From Corynebacterium halotolerans (GTDB lineage Bacteria > Actinomycetota > Actinomycetes > Mycobacteriales > Mycobacteriaceae), in contig NZ_JVMD01000006.1 in NCBI RefSeq assembly GCF_001056295.1, positions 62,232 to 126,231 on the forward strand: a DNA stretch of 64,000 nucleotides, read 5' to 3'. Position numbers and translations under genes: made by a program. The notes beneath the pieces are model-generated. The model made no database searches and was not told where the DNA came from. It saw only the letters and a program-made list of their open reading frames with translations. How positions within the stretch are numbered: the stretch's first letter is position 1; each line of letters starts with the position of its first letter. Below are positions 45,168-54,900 of the stretch, in pieces.

Positions 45168-46043
45168 CTACTTCTTCCGCAGCACGAGCACGAGGTTCGA
45201 CACGCCCACCTCGCGCAGCACGGGCACCTTGGTCATCCACCACGCCCACCACGGGTGGTACCGGGGGAAGGCGGCGAGCAGTTCGGCGTGGCCGGCGCGC
45301 TGCATTTCGCGGCCCCAGGCCATGCCCTCGGCGCAGCCGACCTCGAACAGCGACTCGCCGTAGTAGTTCTTGGGGCGCTTGCCGTGCTTCTTCTCGTACA
45401 TGCGGCGCGCGCGGTCGCCGCCGAGGTAGTGCGTCAGTCCCATCTCGTGGCCGCCGAACGGCCCGTACCAGATGGTGTACGAGTACACGACCAGCCCGCC
45501 GGGCGCGGTGACGCGCAGCATCTCCCGCCCCATGCGCCACGGTTCGGCGACGTGCTCGGCGACATTGGACGAATACGTCAGGTCGAACGCCCCATCGCGG
45601 AACGGCAGTTCCAGGCCGGATCCGCGCACGGACGAGTCCAGCCGGATTCCCGCCGCCGCCATCTCGCCGACGTCGGGTTCGCAGGTGTAGTACTCGACGC
45701 CGCGCTCGGCGAACGCCCGCCCGAAGTACCCCGGTCCGCCTCCGACGTCGAGGATCCGCGTCCCGGTCAGCGGGGAGCTCGTGCTTTGCGACGTCTCCGC
45801 GCTCGCAGCGGCCGTCGTCAAGCCGGCACTGCGGGAACCGTTGCCGCCGCCAGCGCTGCCCGATGCGGTGAGCCCCGCACCGGCGGCGATGCCCTCCAGG
45901 AGCGCGACGGTGTCCTCGGCGAGGTGGCCGTAGAAGCGGTCGGGGTCGGTTTGCTCGTACTTGAAGTCGTCAAGCAGCCCGAACGAGCGGCGGAGGGTGC
46001 AATGTGGGCGCAATGCGGACAGCGCGGGCGGGGTGAAACTCAC
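45168..46043 (-). CDS. mtrP: methyltransferase needed for TMM acetylation and transport (MtrP type)
   Basis: The 291-residue class I SAM methyltransferase has motif I ILDVGGGPGYFG at residues 97-108, an acidic CEPD end of strand two, and YSSNVAEHV for motif IV. The place next to the glycosyltransferase, DUF3068 and tmaT genes matches Rv0224c / NCgl2764, named MtrP because its loss in C. glutamicum stops acetylation of trehalose monocorynomycolate and slows its transport. The start is GTG 46043, exactly 7 bases after TAGGGT, so it is probably leaderless. A Gly/Ser/Thr-rich insert (about residues 52-92) precedes motif I and, with the N-terminus, carries three dispersed-word copies. Confidence 0.85.
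   Translation of the reverse strand: MSFTPPALSALRPHCTLRRSFGLLDDFKYEQTDPDRFYGHLAEDTVALLEGIAAGAGLTASGSAGGGNGSRSAGLTTAAASAETSQSTSSPLTGTRILDVGGGPGYFGRAFAERGVEYYTCEPDVGEMAAAGIRLDSSVRGSGLELPFRDGAFDLTYSSNVAEHVAEPWRMGREMLRVTAPGGLVVYSYTIWYGPFGGHEMGLTHYLGGDRARRMYEKKHGKRPKNYYGESLFEVGCAEGMAWGREMQRAGHAELLAAFPRYHPWWAWWMTKVPVLREVGVSNLVLVLRKK
45783..45975. repeat. cluster of three dispersed-word copies in mtrP
   Basis: GTCGCAAAGC on the minus strand at 45783-45792, GTCGTCAAGC at 45814-45823 and GTCGTCAAGC at 45966-45975. The first two are 31 bases apart in the unconserved linker; the third is near the N-terminus (L-L-D-D). This is the densest group in the window. Confidence 0.8.
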
Positions 46044-46050
46044 GTCAATG

Positions 46051-46056
46051 ACCCTA
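46051..46056 (-). promoter_or_regulatory. -10 element of mtrP (leaderless)
   Basis: TAGGGT on the minus strand ends 7 bases before GTG 46043, placing the transcript start on or next to the initiation codon. Confidence 0.6.
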
Positions 46057-46208
46057 TGCCACCGCCGCGGCGCCGAAGGCCGGGCCGGGAAAACGCACGG
46101 GGAAAACAGGCGGTGACCCATGCGCCGAACCCGTGCATGAGGGTCGGGAAACCGCGCACTCGACCCGTGAATAAGGGGAACACCGTCATGCCCCGGGGAG
46201 CAGGGGAT

Positions 46209-46214
46209 TATGGT
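46209..46214 (+). promoter_or_regulatory. -10 element of the GT4 gene (near-leaderless)
   Basis: TATGGT ends 8 bases before ATG 46223, and no ribosome site is seen between them. Confidence 0.55.
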
Positions 46215-46222
46215 TGCTCCCC

Positions 46223-47410
46223 ATGAAGGTTCTCCTGCTGTGCTGGCGCGACACCGGCCATCCCGAAGGCGGCGGCAGCGAGCGCTATCTCGAGCGGGTT
46301 GCAGAGCACCTGGTCAGGGAGGGGCATCGCGTCGTTTTCCGCACCGCGGCGTACCCGGGTGCGCCGAAGAAGCCGGAGCGCGCCGGGGTGCGCTATTCCC
46401 GCGGCGGCGGCAATTTCTCCGTCTACGTCCGCGCGTGGGGCGCGATGCTCGCCGCGCGCGTCGGGCTCGGGCCGATCGCGCGCGGGTTGGGCGGCCGCCC
46501 GGATGTCGTGGTGGACACGCAGAACGGCATCCCCTTCTTCGCGTCGGTGGTGTCGGGCCGTCCGACGGTGGTGCTGACGCATCATTGCCACCGGGAGCAG
46601 TGGCCGGTGGCGGGCAAGCTGGTGGGCAAGTTCGGCTGGTTCGTCGAGTCGACGCTGGCCCCGGCGGTGCAGCGGCGGTGCCGGTACATCACGGTGTCGC
46701 GGCCCAGCGCCGATGACCTGCGGGGACTCGGCGTCGACGAGGACCGGATCTCCATCATCCGCAACGGCGTCGACCCCGTGCCGGAGGTCGCCGTCGGCGC
46801 GGAGAACGCGCCCGCGGCCATCGACCCGTGCGCCGTCGACGGCGGCCCGCGGCTGGTGACGCTGTCGCGCCTGGTGCCGCACAAGCAGATCGAGCACGCC
46901 ATCGACGCCATCGCGGCGCTCAACCCCACGTACCCGGATGCTGTGCTCGACGTCGTCGGCTCGGGCTGGTGGAACGATGAGCTGCTCGCCTACGCCCAGG
47001 CCCAGGGCATCGCCGACCGCGTGGTGTTCCACGGTCAGGTGTCGGAGGAGGAGAAGCACCTGATCCTCGCCCGCGCCTGCGTCCACGTGATGCCGTCGCG
47101 CAAGGAGGGCTGGGGCCTGGCGGTCATCGAGGCCGCCCAGCATGGCGTGCCCACGGTCGGGTACCGGTCGTCGGCGGGGCTGCGCGATTCCGTCGTCGAC
47201 GGTGTGACGGGCCTGCTCGCCGGCAATCCGGCCGAGCTCGTGGAGGCGACGAAGTCCATCGTCGCGGACCGGGACCTGCGGTCCTTCCTGGGTTCCGAGG
47301 CGAAGAAGCGGGCGGAGACGTTCAGCTGGGACGCTACGGCACGGGCCGTGGAGCAGGTGCTTCACGACGTCGCGGCGCCCTCCGCCGATCGCCGCCGGAT
47401 CCGGGCATGA
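46223..47410 (+). CDS. GT4-family glycosyltransferase (Rv0225 type)
   Basis: The 395-residue cytosolic glycosyltransferase of GT-B fold has an N-terminal GGSERYLERVAEHLVREGH acceptor-side motif, a mid-protein LSRLVPHKQIEHAI start of the donor domain (about 213), and the retaining GT4 E-x7-E motif in EGWGLAVIEAAQHGVPTVGY (about 296-315). The donor sugar cannot be read from sequence; GDP-mannose would fit a lipoglycan cluster. It is divergent from mtrP and convergent with the membrane protein gene, which it overlaps by 77 bases at the 3' ends. ATG 46223 starts at the GT4 N-terminus MKVLLLCW. Confidence 0.85.
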   Translation: MKVLLLCWRDTGHPEGGGSERYLERVAEHLVREGHRVVFRTAAYPGAPKKPERAGVRYSRGGGNFSVYVRAWGAMLAARVGLGPIARGLGGRPDVVVDTQNGIPFFASVVSGRPTVVLTHHCHREQWPVAGKLVGKFGWFVESTLAPAVQRRCRYITVSRPSADDLRGLGVDEDRISIIRNGVDPVPEVAVGAENAPAAIDPCAVDGGPRLVTLSRLVPHKQIEHAIDAIAALNPTYPDAVLDVVGSGWWNDELLAYAQAQGIADRVVFHGQVSEEEKHLILARACVHVMPSRKEGWGLAVIEAAQHGVPTVGYRSSAGLRDSVVDGVTGLLAGNPAELVEATKSIVADRDLRSFLGSEAKKRAETFSWDATARAVEQVLHDVAAPSADRRRIRA

Positions 47411-49181
47411 GGCCCACGAGCGGTCCGGCCAGCGCCATCCCCGCCCACGCGAGCAGGGCGATCCAGGCGGGTGCGGGGTCCGCGCCTTCGACGCGGGCGA
47501 TCGCGCCGGGCACCCGGTACAGCGCCAGGTTCTCGTCGGAGTAGACGGTTTCCAGGCGGCCGATGACGCGGGCGGAAGCTCCGAGTTCGCCGGGGGAGGA
47601 CTCCACGAGCACCCAGCCGACACCGTTGGCGCGCAGGATCTCGATGGCGTCGTCCGGTGCGTCGATGAGCGCCGCCTCGACCGCCGCGGCGGTGGAGCCT
47701 TCGCCGCCGACGCTGACGCCGGAGACCACCAGGTCGCCGGTGGCCAGTACGGGGGCGGGCAGCGTTTTCACGGCGGGGTCGTAGGCGGGGCGCCCGTCGA
47801 TGATGCGGTACGGGCCGGCGGGCAGCATGGCGACTGCGGCGTCGTCCATCGCGACCACCCCGGAAACGGCGCTCCACCCCGGCCACGGGTCGACCGGCTC
47901 CAGCGGCGCGACGGCGCGGGGCAGGTCGGGGACGGCGGCGATGATCACCGCGACGGCGAACAGCGCGGCGAGCCAGCGGCGTGGGTCGGGGACGCGGCGG
48001 GCGAGGGTCTCGGCCCCCGCCGCGGCGAGGATCGCGTAGCCGGGCACGGCGAATGCCACCCATTTCTGGGCGTCGCGGGCCAGGCCCGCCCCGGGCACGT
48101 TCTCCAGAGCCCGGGCCATGATCGCGATCCCCGGCGGCGTGGCCAGTGCGGCGACGATCAGGACCGCGGCGCCGGCGAGGATGATGAGGCGCCGGCGGGC
48201 CCCGGTGACGGGCGAATGCGCGGCGGGGCCGGCGCTCGCGTGGCCGGCGCGCGGTGCTTCGTCGCCGGGCCCTCCGGTTCGGGTCTCCGCCGTTCGGGAA
48301 CCCACGGCCTCCGCGCCCCACGCCATCTTCGCCCCGATGGCGAACAGCGCCAGCAGGGCCACGACCGCCAGCGCCGCCGTACCGGTTTCGCGGGCGTGGG
48401 GGACGGCCTGCCCGTTCCAGATGCCGCCCAATCCCGCCACCGCGCCGAGGGTGCCCACCCAGCGCTCGGCCCGCGCGGCGAAGGCCGCGGCCCCCGCGGG
48501 ATCGGCGACGCCCGCGCCGGAGCCGAGCGCCGTGGCCACCAGCCACGGGGCCGACACGACCGCCCCCGTCGCCGCGGCGACCAGCCGGTCCCGCCACGTG
48601 CGGGCGGCGACGAGGGCGACACCGGTGCCCAGCAGCGCACCGGTCGGCGTCAGCCCCGCGAACGCCATGGCGGTCGCCCGCCACCACGGTGCGGCCGCGA
48701 TGGTCGCCAGCGCGACGGCCGGCAGCAGCGCCATCGCCAGCACCAGCGACCACTGCCCCTGCAGCAGCCGCTCCACGACGTACGGGTTCCACAGCAGCAT
48801 GGTCACCGCCGCGATCTGCCCGACCACCCCGGCGCCCAGCACCCGCCGCACCAGTTCCGCCGCGGCCACGCCGCCGACGGCCAGCGCGCCGAGCATCAGC
48901 AGCCGCATGACCATGCCCGCATCGGTGAACCCGCCGGCCAACGCCAGCAGCGCATCTTGCGGCGCGGCTCGCGCGGCCGACTCGCCCAACCCCCACGCCG
49001 CATCGGTCAGCGCCGGATGCGGCGGCACCACCATGTCGCGCAGCAGCGGCATCCCGGGGAAGACGAACGGCCACAGCACCGCCGCGACGAGGACGAACGT
49101 CCAGCCGAGCACGATCAGCTGACCGGTGCGCTCGGCTTTCCCCACGGCTCTCCCGGCGGTGGCGTCCACGGCATTGTCCAC
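47334..49181 (-). CDS. polytopic membrane protein (Rv0226c type)
   Basis: The 615-residue hydrophobic protein has about twelve predicted membrane segments followed by a soluble C-terminal domain (about 450-590) ending in a basic, Pro-rich tail. The architecture resembles GT-C glycosyltransferases, and the first loop has RDMVVPPHPALTD, but I see no firm catalytic motif. The start is GTG 49181, seven bases after TAGACT (minus strand), hence leaderless; longer frames upstream run into repeat-like sequence. The neighbours (GT4, DUF3068) make a role in lipoglycan assembly likely by context only. The 3' end overlaps the GT4 gene by 77 bases. Confidence 0.75.
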   Translation of the reverse strand: MDNAVDATAGRAVGKAERTGQLIVLGWTFVLVAAVLWPFVFPGMPLLRDMVVPPHPALTDAAWGLGESAARAAPQDALLALAGGFTDAGMVMRLLMLGALAVGGVAAAELVRRVLGAGVVGQIAAVTMLLWNPYVVERLLQGQWSLVLAMALLPAVALATIAAAPWWRATAMAFAGLTPTGALLGTGVALVAARTWRDRLVAAATGAVVSAPWLVATALGSGAGVADPAGAAAFAARAERWVGTLGAVAGLGGIWNGQAVPHARETGTAALAVVALLALFAIGAKMAWGAEAVGSRTAETRTGGPGDEAPRAGHASAGPAAHSPVTGARRRLIILAGAAVLIVAALATPPGIAIMARALENVPGAGLARDAQKWVAFAVPGYAILAAAGAETLARRVPDPRRWLAALFAVAVIIAAVPDLPRAVAPLEPVDPWPGWSAVSGVVAMDDAAVAMLPAGPYRIIDGRPAYDPAVKTLPAPVLATGDLVVSGVSVGGEGSTAAAVEAALIDAPDDAIEILRANGVGWVLVESSPGELGASARVIGRLETVYSDENLALYRVPGAIARVEGADPAPAWIALLAWAGMALAGPLVGLMPGSGGDRRRAPRRREAPAPRPVP

Positions 49182-49188
49182 GGCGACG

Positions 49189-49194
49189 AGTCTA
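49189..49194 (-). promoter_or_regulatory. -10 element of the Rv0226c-type gene (leaderless)
   Basis: TAGACT on the minus strand ends 7 bases before GTG 49181. Confidence 0.55.
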
Positions 49195-49343
49195 TCGGGG
49201 CAACCGGATCCGCCGCCGGATGGCGGGGGCGGCGGCGTCGTCAAGCAAAAGGGGAGAAAGAACGGGACGCGAAAGGGACGGAAAACGGGGTGGGGCAAGG
49301 CACGCGAAAAGCACGCGCAAGGCCCGCCCAACAGACGCCAAAA

Positions 49344-49377
49344 CGCCCGCCCACCGGTGAAAACCGGTGGGCGGGCG
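49344..49377 (-). terminator. intrinsic terminator of the DUF3068 gene
   Basis: Perfect 15-base arms (49344-49358, 49363-49377) surround a GAAA loop. Read on the minus strand the stem is followed by TTTTGG. It begins about 40 bases beyond the stop. Confidence 0.85.
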
Positions 49378-49416
49378 GAAACCTGGCGGGAATGCCGGCC
49401 CGGGCCCGGGTGGAGC

Positions 49417-50580
49417 CTAGGAGCGGCGGTGCGTGCGGATGCCCAGCAGGACCAGGACCAGGCCCACGATGCCCAGGACCCACGGCACGACGGTGCCGGC
49501 GATGGTCAGCTTGGACTTGGAGTCCTTCGCCTTCTGCATCTGGTTCTTCTGGGTGTCGGCGTCCCACTGGCCGGAGAAGTCGAGCGCGGTCCGGTTGCGC
49601 TCCTGCGCCTCCTTCTTGCGGCCCTCCTCGGTGACCATCTGCTTCGCCTCTTCCTCGTTGCGGGCGTAGAACTGGAAGATTTCCTCGGTGCCGTTCACGA
49701 TCATGCCGGTGGTCGGCTCGACGCGGACGGTGCGGGTGGTGGTGTAGTAGCGGTCCATCTCCACGTCCTCGTCACCCTCCAGGCCCCACTTCTCGGCGGG
49801 GAACTTCAGGCGCAGGGACGCGAGCGAGGACTCGTCGGCCTTGGTCAGCTTGCGGCCGTCGCGGGTGGCGTGGGCCTTGGTGTTCTCGTACAGGTTCTGC
49901 GGCGGAACGACCATGGAGTACTTGTAGACGGTCTCGCCGTCCTGCTCCTCCTCGCCCTTGAAGTCGATCTGGAACAGGTCCAGGCCGATGGCGTCGTAGT
50001 ACGGGTACGACTTCTTCTCCGCGTTGAACGGGAACTGGTACTGGATGCCCGGGCGGCGGAACTGCACCGGCTCATCCGCGCCCTCCTGGCCCGGGGCGGC
50101 GCCCGAGATGGAGGAAATCGGGTCCTCCACCGGGAACGCGTTGGTGCGGTCCAGGGTGATGCGGTCGACGGTCGCGTTGATCAGGTTGCGCGGCTCGTCG
50201 CGGTCCTCGCGCAAGATCACGGTGCCGGCCTCGAGGGTGACCCGCTTCTCGTCCGACGGGTCCTCCACGCGGACGTGGCGGGAGGACTTCAGCGGCACCT
50301 CATCGTTGATGAAGCAGTGCAGCGGCAGGTCCGGCTTCTCCTCGCCCTCGCCCTCGGCCTTGCAGCGAGGGTCGTTCTTGCGCGGGTCGACGACCTCGCC
50401 CTTGGCCAGCGCACCGGAATCGAGGAGCGCGCCCTCGCGGACCTCGGTCACGGTGGTGCTGACCGTGTCCAGGGGGATGACCTTCAATCGGGGTACGAGG
50501 AACGTCGGCAGCAGGACCGCGATGACGATCAATGCGGCGCCGATGATGATCATCAGATGGGCGAGACTTCTTTTGGCCAT
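49417..50580 (-). CDS. DUF3068 membrane protein required for lipomannan maturation (Rv0227c / NCgl2760 type)
   Basis: The 387-residue protein has an N-terminal membrane helix (about 9-29), a large extracytoplasmic domain (about 35-355), and a C-terminal helix (VVPWVLGIVGLVLVLLG) with a short basic tail. The pattern SYPYYD, DLFQIDFKGEE and VEPTTGMIVNGTEE is typical of DUF3068. The C. glutamicum homologue NCgl2760 was reported to be needed for full-length lipomannan and lipoarabinomannan. Two cysteines near 73 and 88 may pair. ATG 50580 is divergent from tmaT, 93 bases away, and a terminator follows the gene. Confidence 0.88.
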   Translation of the reverse strand: MAKRSLAHLMIIIGAALIVIAVLLPTFLVPRLKVIPLDTVSTTVTEVREGALLDSGALAKGEVVDPRKNDPRCKAEGEGEEKPDLPLHCFINDEVPLKSSRHVRVEDPSDEKRVTLEAGTVILREDRDEPRNLINATVDRITLDRTNAFPVEDPISSISGAAPGQEGADEPVQFRRPGIQYQFPFNAEKKSYPYYDAIGLDLFQIDFKGEEEQDGETVYKYSMVVPPQNLYENTKAHATRDGRKLTKADESSLASLRLKFPAEKWGLEGDEDVEMDRYYTTTRTVRVEPTTGMIVNGTEEIFQFYARNEEEAKQMVTEEGRKKEAQERNRTALDFSGQWDADTQKNQMQKAKDSKSKLTIAGTVVPWVLGIVGLVLVLLGIRTHRRS

Positions 50581-50661
50581 GAGCAGTGACTTCCCTTACG
50601 TCTTACGGGTTTCTCGTGCAAAACCTAGCAGGTTCCGAAACGAAGGCACGACGAAATCCAA

Positions 50662-50667
50662 TATTAT
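50662..50667 (+). promoter_or_regulatory. -10 element of tmaT (leaderless)
   Basis: TATTAT ends 6 bases before ATG 50674, with no ribosome site between. Confidence 0.6.
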
Positions 50668-50673
50668 CTTGGA

Positions 50674-51954
50674 ATGATCGTCCGCGAGAACCAGGCTCTC
50701 ACCCCCGACCGGGAGGAATCCTCCGCCTCCGGCCGCCCCGGCCCGGAGTTCCGCCCCGCCTTCCGCCCGGGTTTCCTGCCCGCGCTCGAGGGGCTGCGGG
50801 CGGTGGCGTCGCTCGGCATCATCGGCACGCACGTCGCGTTCCAGACGGGCCACGACGTCGGCGCGATGTGGGAGCGGATGCTCGGCCGGTTCGATTTCTT
50901 CGTCGCGGTGTTCTTCACGTTGTCGGGTTTCCTGCTGTGGCGCAGCCACCGGGCGGGGATGGGCGGCGTGGTGTGGCGCCGCCGGCGCGACGGGTCGACC
51001 ACGGGCGAGCCGGGTTCGCTGGCGTCGGGGTGGGCGAAGTACTACCGCAAGCGCGCGGCGCGCATCCTCCCGGCGTATTGGGTGCTGGTCGTGGTCGTGC
51101 TCATCGCGTTGCCGGTGGGCAAGGGCGCGGACCTGGGCACGTGGCTGACCAACCTGACTCTGACGCAGGTGTTCTTCGCCGATTCCCTCCACGGCGGGCT
51201 GACGCACCTGTGGTCGCTGTCGGTGGAGGTGTCCTTCTACGTGGCGCTGCCGTTGTTCGCCATCGCGCTGCGGGGCCTCGACCCGATGCGCCGCCAGGGT
51301 GCGCGCATCGTGGCGCTGGCCGGCCTGGCGGTGCTGAGCTTCGGCTGGGCGTGGCTGCCGCTGCCGTACCCGGATGGCGTGAACCCGCACATCCAGCCCG
51401 CGGCGTACTTCTCGTGGTTCGCCGCCGGCATGATCTTCGCGGAGTTGGAGTCGCTGGCCGGGTCGGAGTCCGCTCGCGCGCGCGAGGTGCTCGAAACGGC
51501 CAAGCGCATCGCCCGCCTGCGCTGGCTGTGGGTCGGCGTCGCCGTCGCGGCCCTGTGGCTGGCGGCGTTCATGGGCCCGGAGGGCCTGGTCGAGCTGTCG
51601 AACTGGGAGTTCCTGCGCCGCACGTGGTGCGGCCTGGTCTTCGGCGCGGCGATCATCGGCCCGTGGGCGATCGCCCCGGAATCGAGGATCCTGACCACCC
51701 CCGTCATGCAGGCGCTGGGCCGCTGGTCCTACGGCATCTTCCTGTGGCACATGGCCATGCTGTCGGTGGCGTTCCCGCTGCTGGGGGTGCGCATCTTCGA
51801 CGGGCACATCGTCATGGTGTGGCTGCTGACGGTCGCGTTGACCGTCCCGCTGGCCGCGGCGTCCTACGCGCTGGTGGAGGAGCCCGCCCGCCGTTGGCTG
51901 GGCAGGGTCTGGGCCAGCGACGCCAGGACGACGGCGCCGGCCATCACCAGCTGA
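50674..51954 (+). CDS. tmaT: acyltransferase-3 family TMM acetyltransferase (TmaT type)
   Basis: The 426-residue membrane acyltransferase has about ten hydrophobic segments and the family start FLPALEGLRAVASLGIIGTHV (catalytic His at about 51), FFAVFFTLSGFLLWR-type second helix and YRKRAARILPAYW. In C. glutamicum TmaT, the homologue at this position (Rv0228 type), acetylates trehalose monocorynomycolate before export by the MmpL transporter. The gene order mtrP-GT-membrane protein-DUF3068-tmaT supports this identity. The start is leaderless. The 3' end overlaps the convergent aftD gene by 91 bases. Confidence 0.85.
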   Translation: MIVRENQALTPDREESSASGRPGPEFRPAFRPGFLPALEGLRAVASLGIIGTHVAFQTGHDVGAMWERMLGRFDFFVAVFFTLSGFLLWRSHRAGMGGVVWRRRRDGSTTGEPGSLASGWAKYYRKRAARILPAYWVLVVVVLIALPVGKGADLGTWLTNLTLTQVFFADSLHGGLTHLWSLSVEVSFYVALPLFAIALRGLDPMRRQGARIVALAGLAVLSFGWAWLPLPYPDGVNPHIQPAAYFSWFAAGMIFAELESLAGSESARAREVLETAKRIARLRWLWVGVAVAALWLAAFMGPEGLVELSNWEFLRRTWCGLVFGAAIIGPWAIAPESRILTTPVMQALGRWSYGIFLWHMAMLSVAFPLLGVRIFDGHIVMVWLLTVALTVPLAAASYALVEEPARRWLGRVWASDARTTAPAITS

Positions 51955-54900
51955 AGAGGCCATTCGAAGCCGGCGTAGCCGCCGCCGGGCCAGGCGTTGC
52001 GGGCGAGGAGGACGCCTCCGATCCCCGCGAGGACCGCGGTCGCCGCGATTGCTTGGCGACGGACCGTCTCCGCCCCGAAGCGGCGTGCCAGGTTGATTCC
52101 GGCGACCCCGAGCACGGCGGCGACGGCGGCGCCGGGGAGCCCGGCGACGAGCCACGCGACGATGAACGCCGCCACCGCGGTGGTGTTGCGGTGCAGGTCC
52201 GGGACGGCCGGGGTGTCCGGGGAGGCGTCGGTGGTCGGGGCATCCGCGGCATCGGTTTCGATCGGTGCTGCGGCGGCAGCGGCTGCGCGGGGGCGTCGCC
52301 AAGCGAAGCCGATGGCCACGGCGACCGCCGCGAACAGCGCCGCCAACGCACCGCCGGCGACGATGCCCGTGCGCCACGTCGCGGCCGGGGGGAAGTCGAT
52401 GGTGAACGTGCCCGACGCGCCAGCCGGCACCAGCCAGCCCTGCTGCCACCCGTTGACGGTGACGGGCTCGAGTTCGCGGCCGTCGATGCTCGCGACCTGG
52501 CCGGGGTTGACGGAGACCGGGCGGTAGATGATGCGGTCGGCGTCGGAGGCCGCGATGGTGCCCGAGCCGATGACGGTGTCGGCGGACTCGCGGGAAGCCG
52601 AGCCGGACTCTGAATCGGCGCCGGAGCCGGGCGCCGCGAAGTCGGCGACGGTTTCGGGGGCCTGCTGCCCGCGCGTCGGCGCGGCGAATTCGGTGCCGGT
52701 CAGCGACACCCAGCGGGCGTGGGAGTCGACCTCGTGCATGCCCGGCTGGAGCTCGACCGTCTCGCCGCAGGCCACGACCTTGCCGTCGAGCTCGGTCCAC
52801 GCATCGTCGAGGCCCGCGCGGCACGTGTCGGAATCGACCGTGACCGTGATCGGCGCGGGCGCGGTGAAGGCGCGGCGCATGCGGTCCTCGGCGACCTCCT
52901 GGCCGAAGGCCCAGCGCTGCACCAGCGGCGAGGCATCGGGGACGACCGGCACGCGGATCGGGGTGACGTCCTCGCCCGCGGCGTTTTCCAGCTTGATCTC
53001 CGCCAGCGCGAAACCGGCGGGGGCGTTGGTGGCGGTGATGCGGATGGCGGAGGCCCCGTCGTCCGCGGCGCCGCGCGGCAGCGGCATGCTCATCGGCTGG
53101 CCCGGGGTCAGCCACTTCGACGTCGTGGCGCCGCCGGCGCGGATCTGCACCTGCGCCGGGACGACCGCGCCGGTGATGGTCAGGCGCCCGCCCGTCATCG
53201 GCTGCTCCGGGTCGACCTCGACCCATTCGGCCTGGCCGCCGGTGCCCGAGCGCGGTTGCCACCAGGTCGTCGGGTCCCCGTCGACCAGCGCGTTGATCGA
53301 ATGCTGCGGCTGCGCCCCGCCGACGTTGTACGGCTCCGACGCCGACGACGACGCCTCCAGCTTCCCCCGGCCGGTGGCGGTCTGGGTCATGGCGATGCCC
53401 GCGACGGGGTAGTCGGGGACCGCGTTGGTCACGCCGGTGTCCTCGTCCGGGTCGAGAATGCCGGACACCGCGTTGCGCACCTCGCCGTAGTTGCGGCCGC
53501 GGCGGGTGGGGGTGTCGGTGACGGTGCCGGCGGCTTCGCCGTGGAGCATGCGGACCGGGGCGTCGCGGTCGATTTCGTCGAGCCGGGCGAGCGCCTCCGG
53601 GCCGCCGGAGACCAGCGGCACCGACGACGCGTCGACCATGCGCGGGGCCAGGGCGTCCGCGCCGCCGTCGACCGCCCAGATGGAAATCGCCGTGTCGGCC
53701 TTCCCGGACACCGCGCCCTTGGGGGCGTCGTCGCCGCCGTGGGCGAATTCGGCGACGCGCTCGATTCCCGGCGAGGCCTCCAGCGTGGCGCGGAGCTTGG
53801 ACAGGCTGGTGCCCCGGTTGAATGGCTTGAGGTCGGAGCGCACCAGCACGTAGCCGATGCCCTGGTTGCGCAGCGTCGCCGCCAGGGATTCGACGCCTTC
53901 GCCGCGGCCGAGCTGATCCTGCACGCCGTCGAGCCCGCGGATGGCCTCCGGAGGCACGAGCGGCACCGCGTCGCGCACCACCCACGGCACGTCGGTGAGC
54001 GGCTGCAGCGGCTCGTCGCGGGTGAAACCCCAGTCCATCTCGGCGAAGGGCATCGACGGGGCGACGAGCGTGCGCGCGCCGCGGGCGTGGGCGTTGAGCC
54101 AGTCGGCGGCTTCGGTCCAGTGCGACGGCACTTCCCGGTAGGCGCCGGTGGGCGCGAGCCGGGCGCTCCACGCCGGCGCGGTTGCGCCCGCCGCGACCAC
54201 GAGCACGAGCATTGCGACGACGGCCGACCGGTGCTTCTCCGGGTGCAGCCATTTTTCCCGCACGGGTTCGCCGGAACCGGGCCACGGCAGCCTCGCGGTG
54301 GCGTGCGCCAGACCCAGCATCAGCGGCAGTCGCAGCGCCGGATCCATCTTGTGCAGGTTCCTCAGCGCGGCGAGCGGCCCGTCGAGAAGCGAACGCCCCC
54401 ATTCGCCCAGCGGCGCGAAGGGGTCGGTCCACGCCGACATCGCGACGAGGCCGACCAGCGCCATGAGCATCCACGAGCGGCGGCCCGGCATCGAGCCCAT
54501 GGCCAGGCCCACCAGCCCGATCGCGGCGACGGCCATGGTGGCGAGGATGAGGATCGGCTCGGCGACGATCGCGTTGCCGCCGACGCGTTCCAGCGACACG
54601 AACGGCGCCCACGACGTCGCGCCGCGCAGGGCCTCGCCGAGGTTGAGCCAGCGCGTGGTCACGCCCGAGGATTCGATGTAGTCGGTGAACGGCGGCGAGT
54701 ACGAGCCGAGCATGAGCAGCGGCACGATCCACCACATGCTCACCGCCGCGCAGGCGCCGAGCCAGCCGGCGAACATGGCCCACGCGCGTTTGCGGTGCGG
54801 CCCCGAGAAACCGGCGAAGACCAGCACCAGCGCGGCGGGCACGCACGCGGCGGCGGTGCCCACGGCGTTGACGGCGCCGGTGCACAGGACGGCCAGGCCC

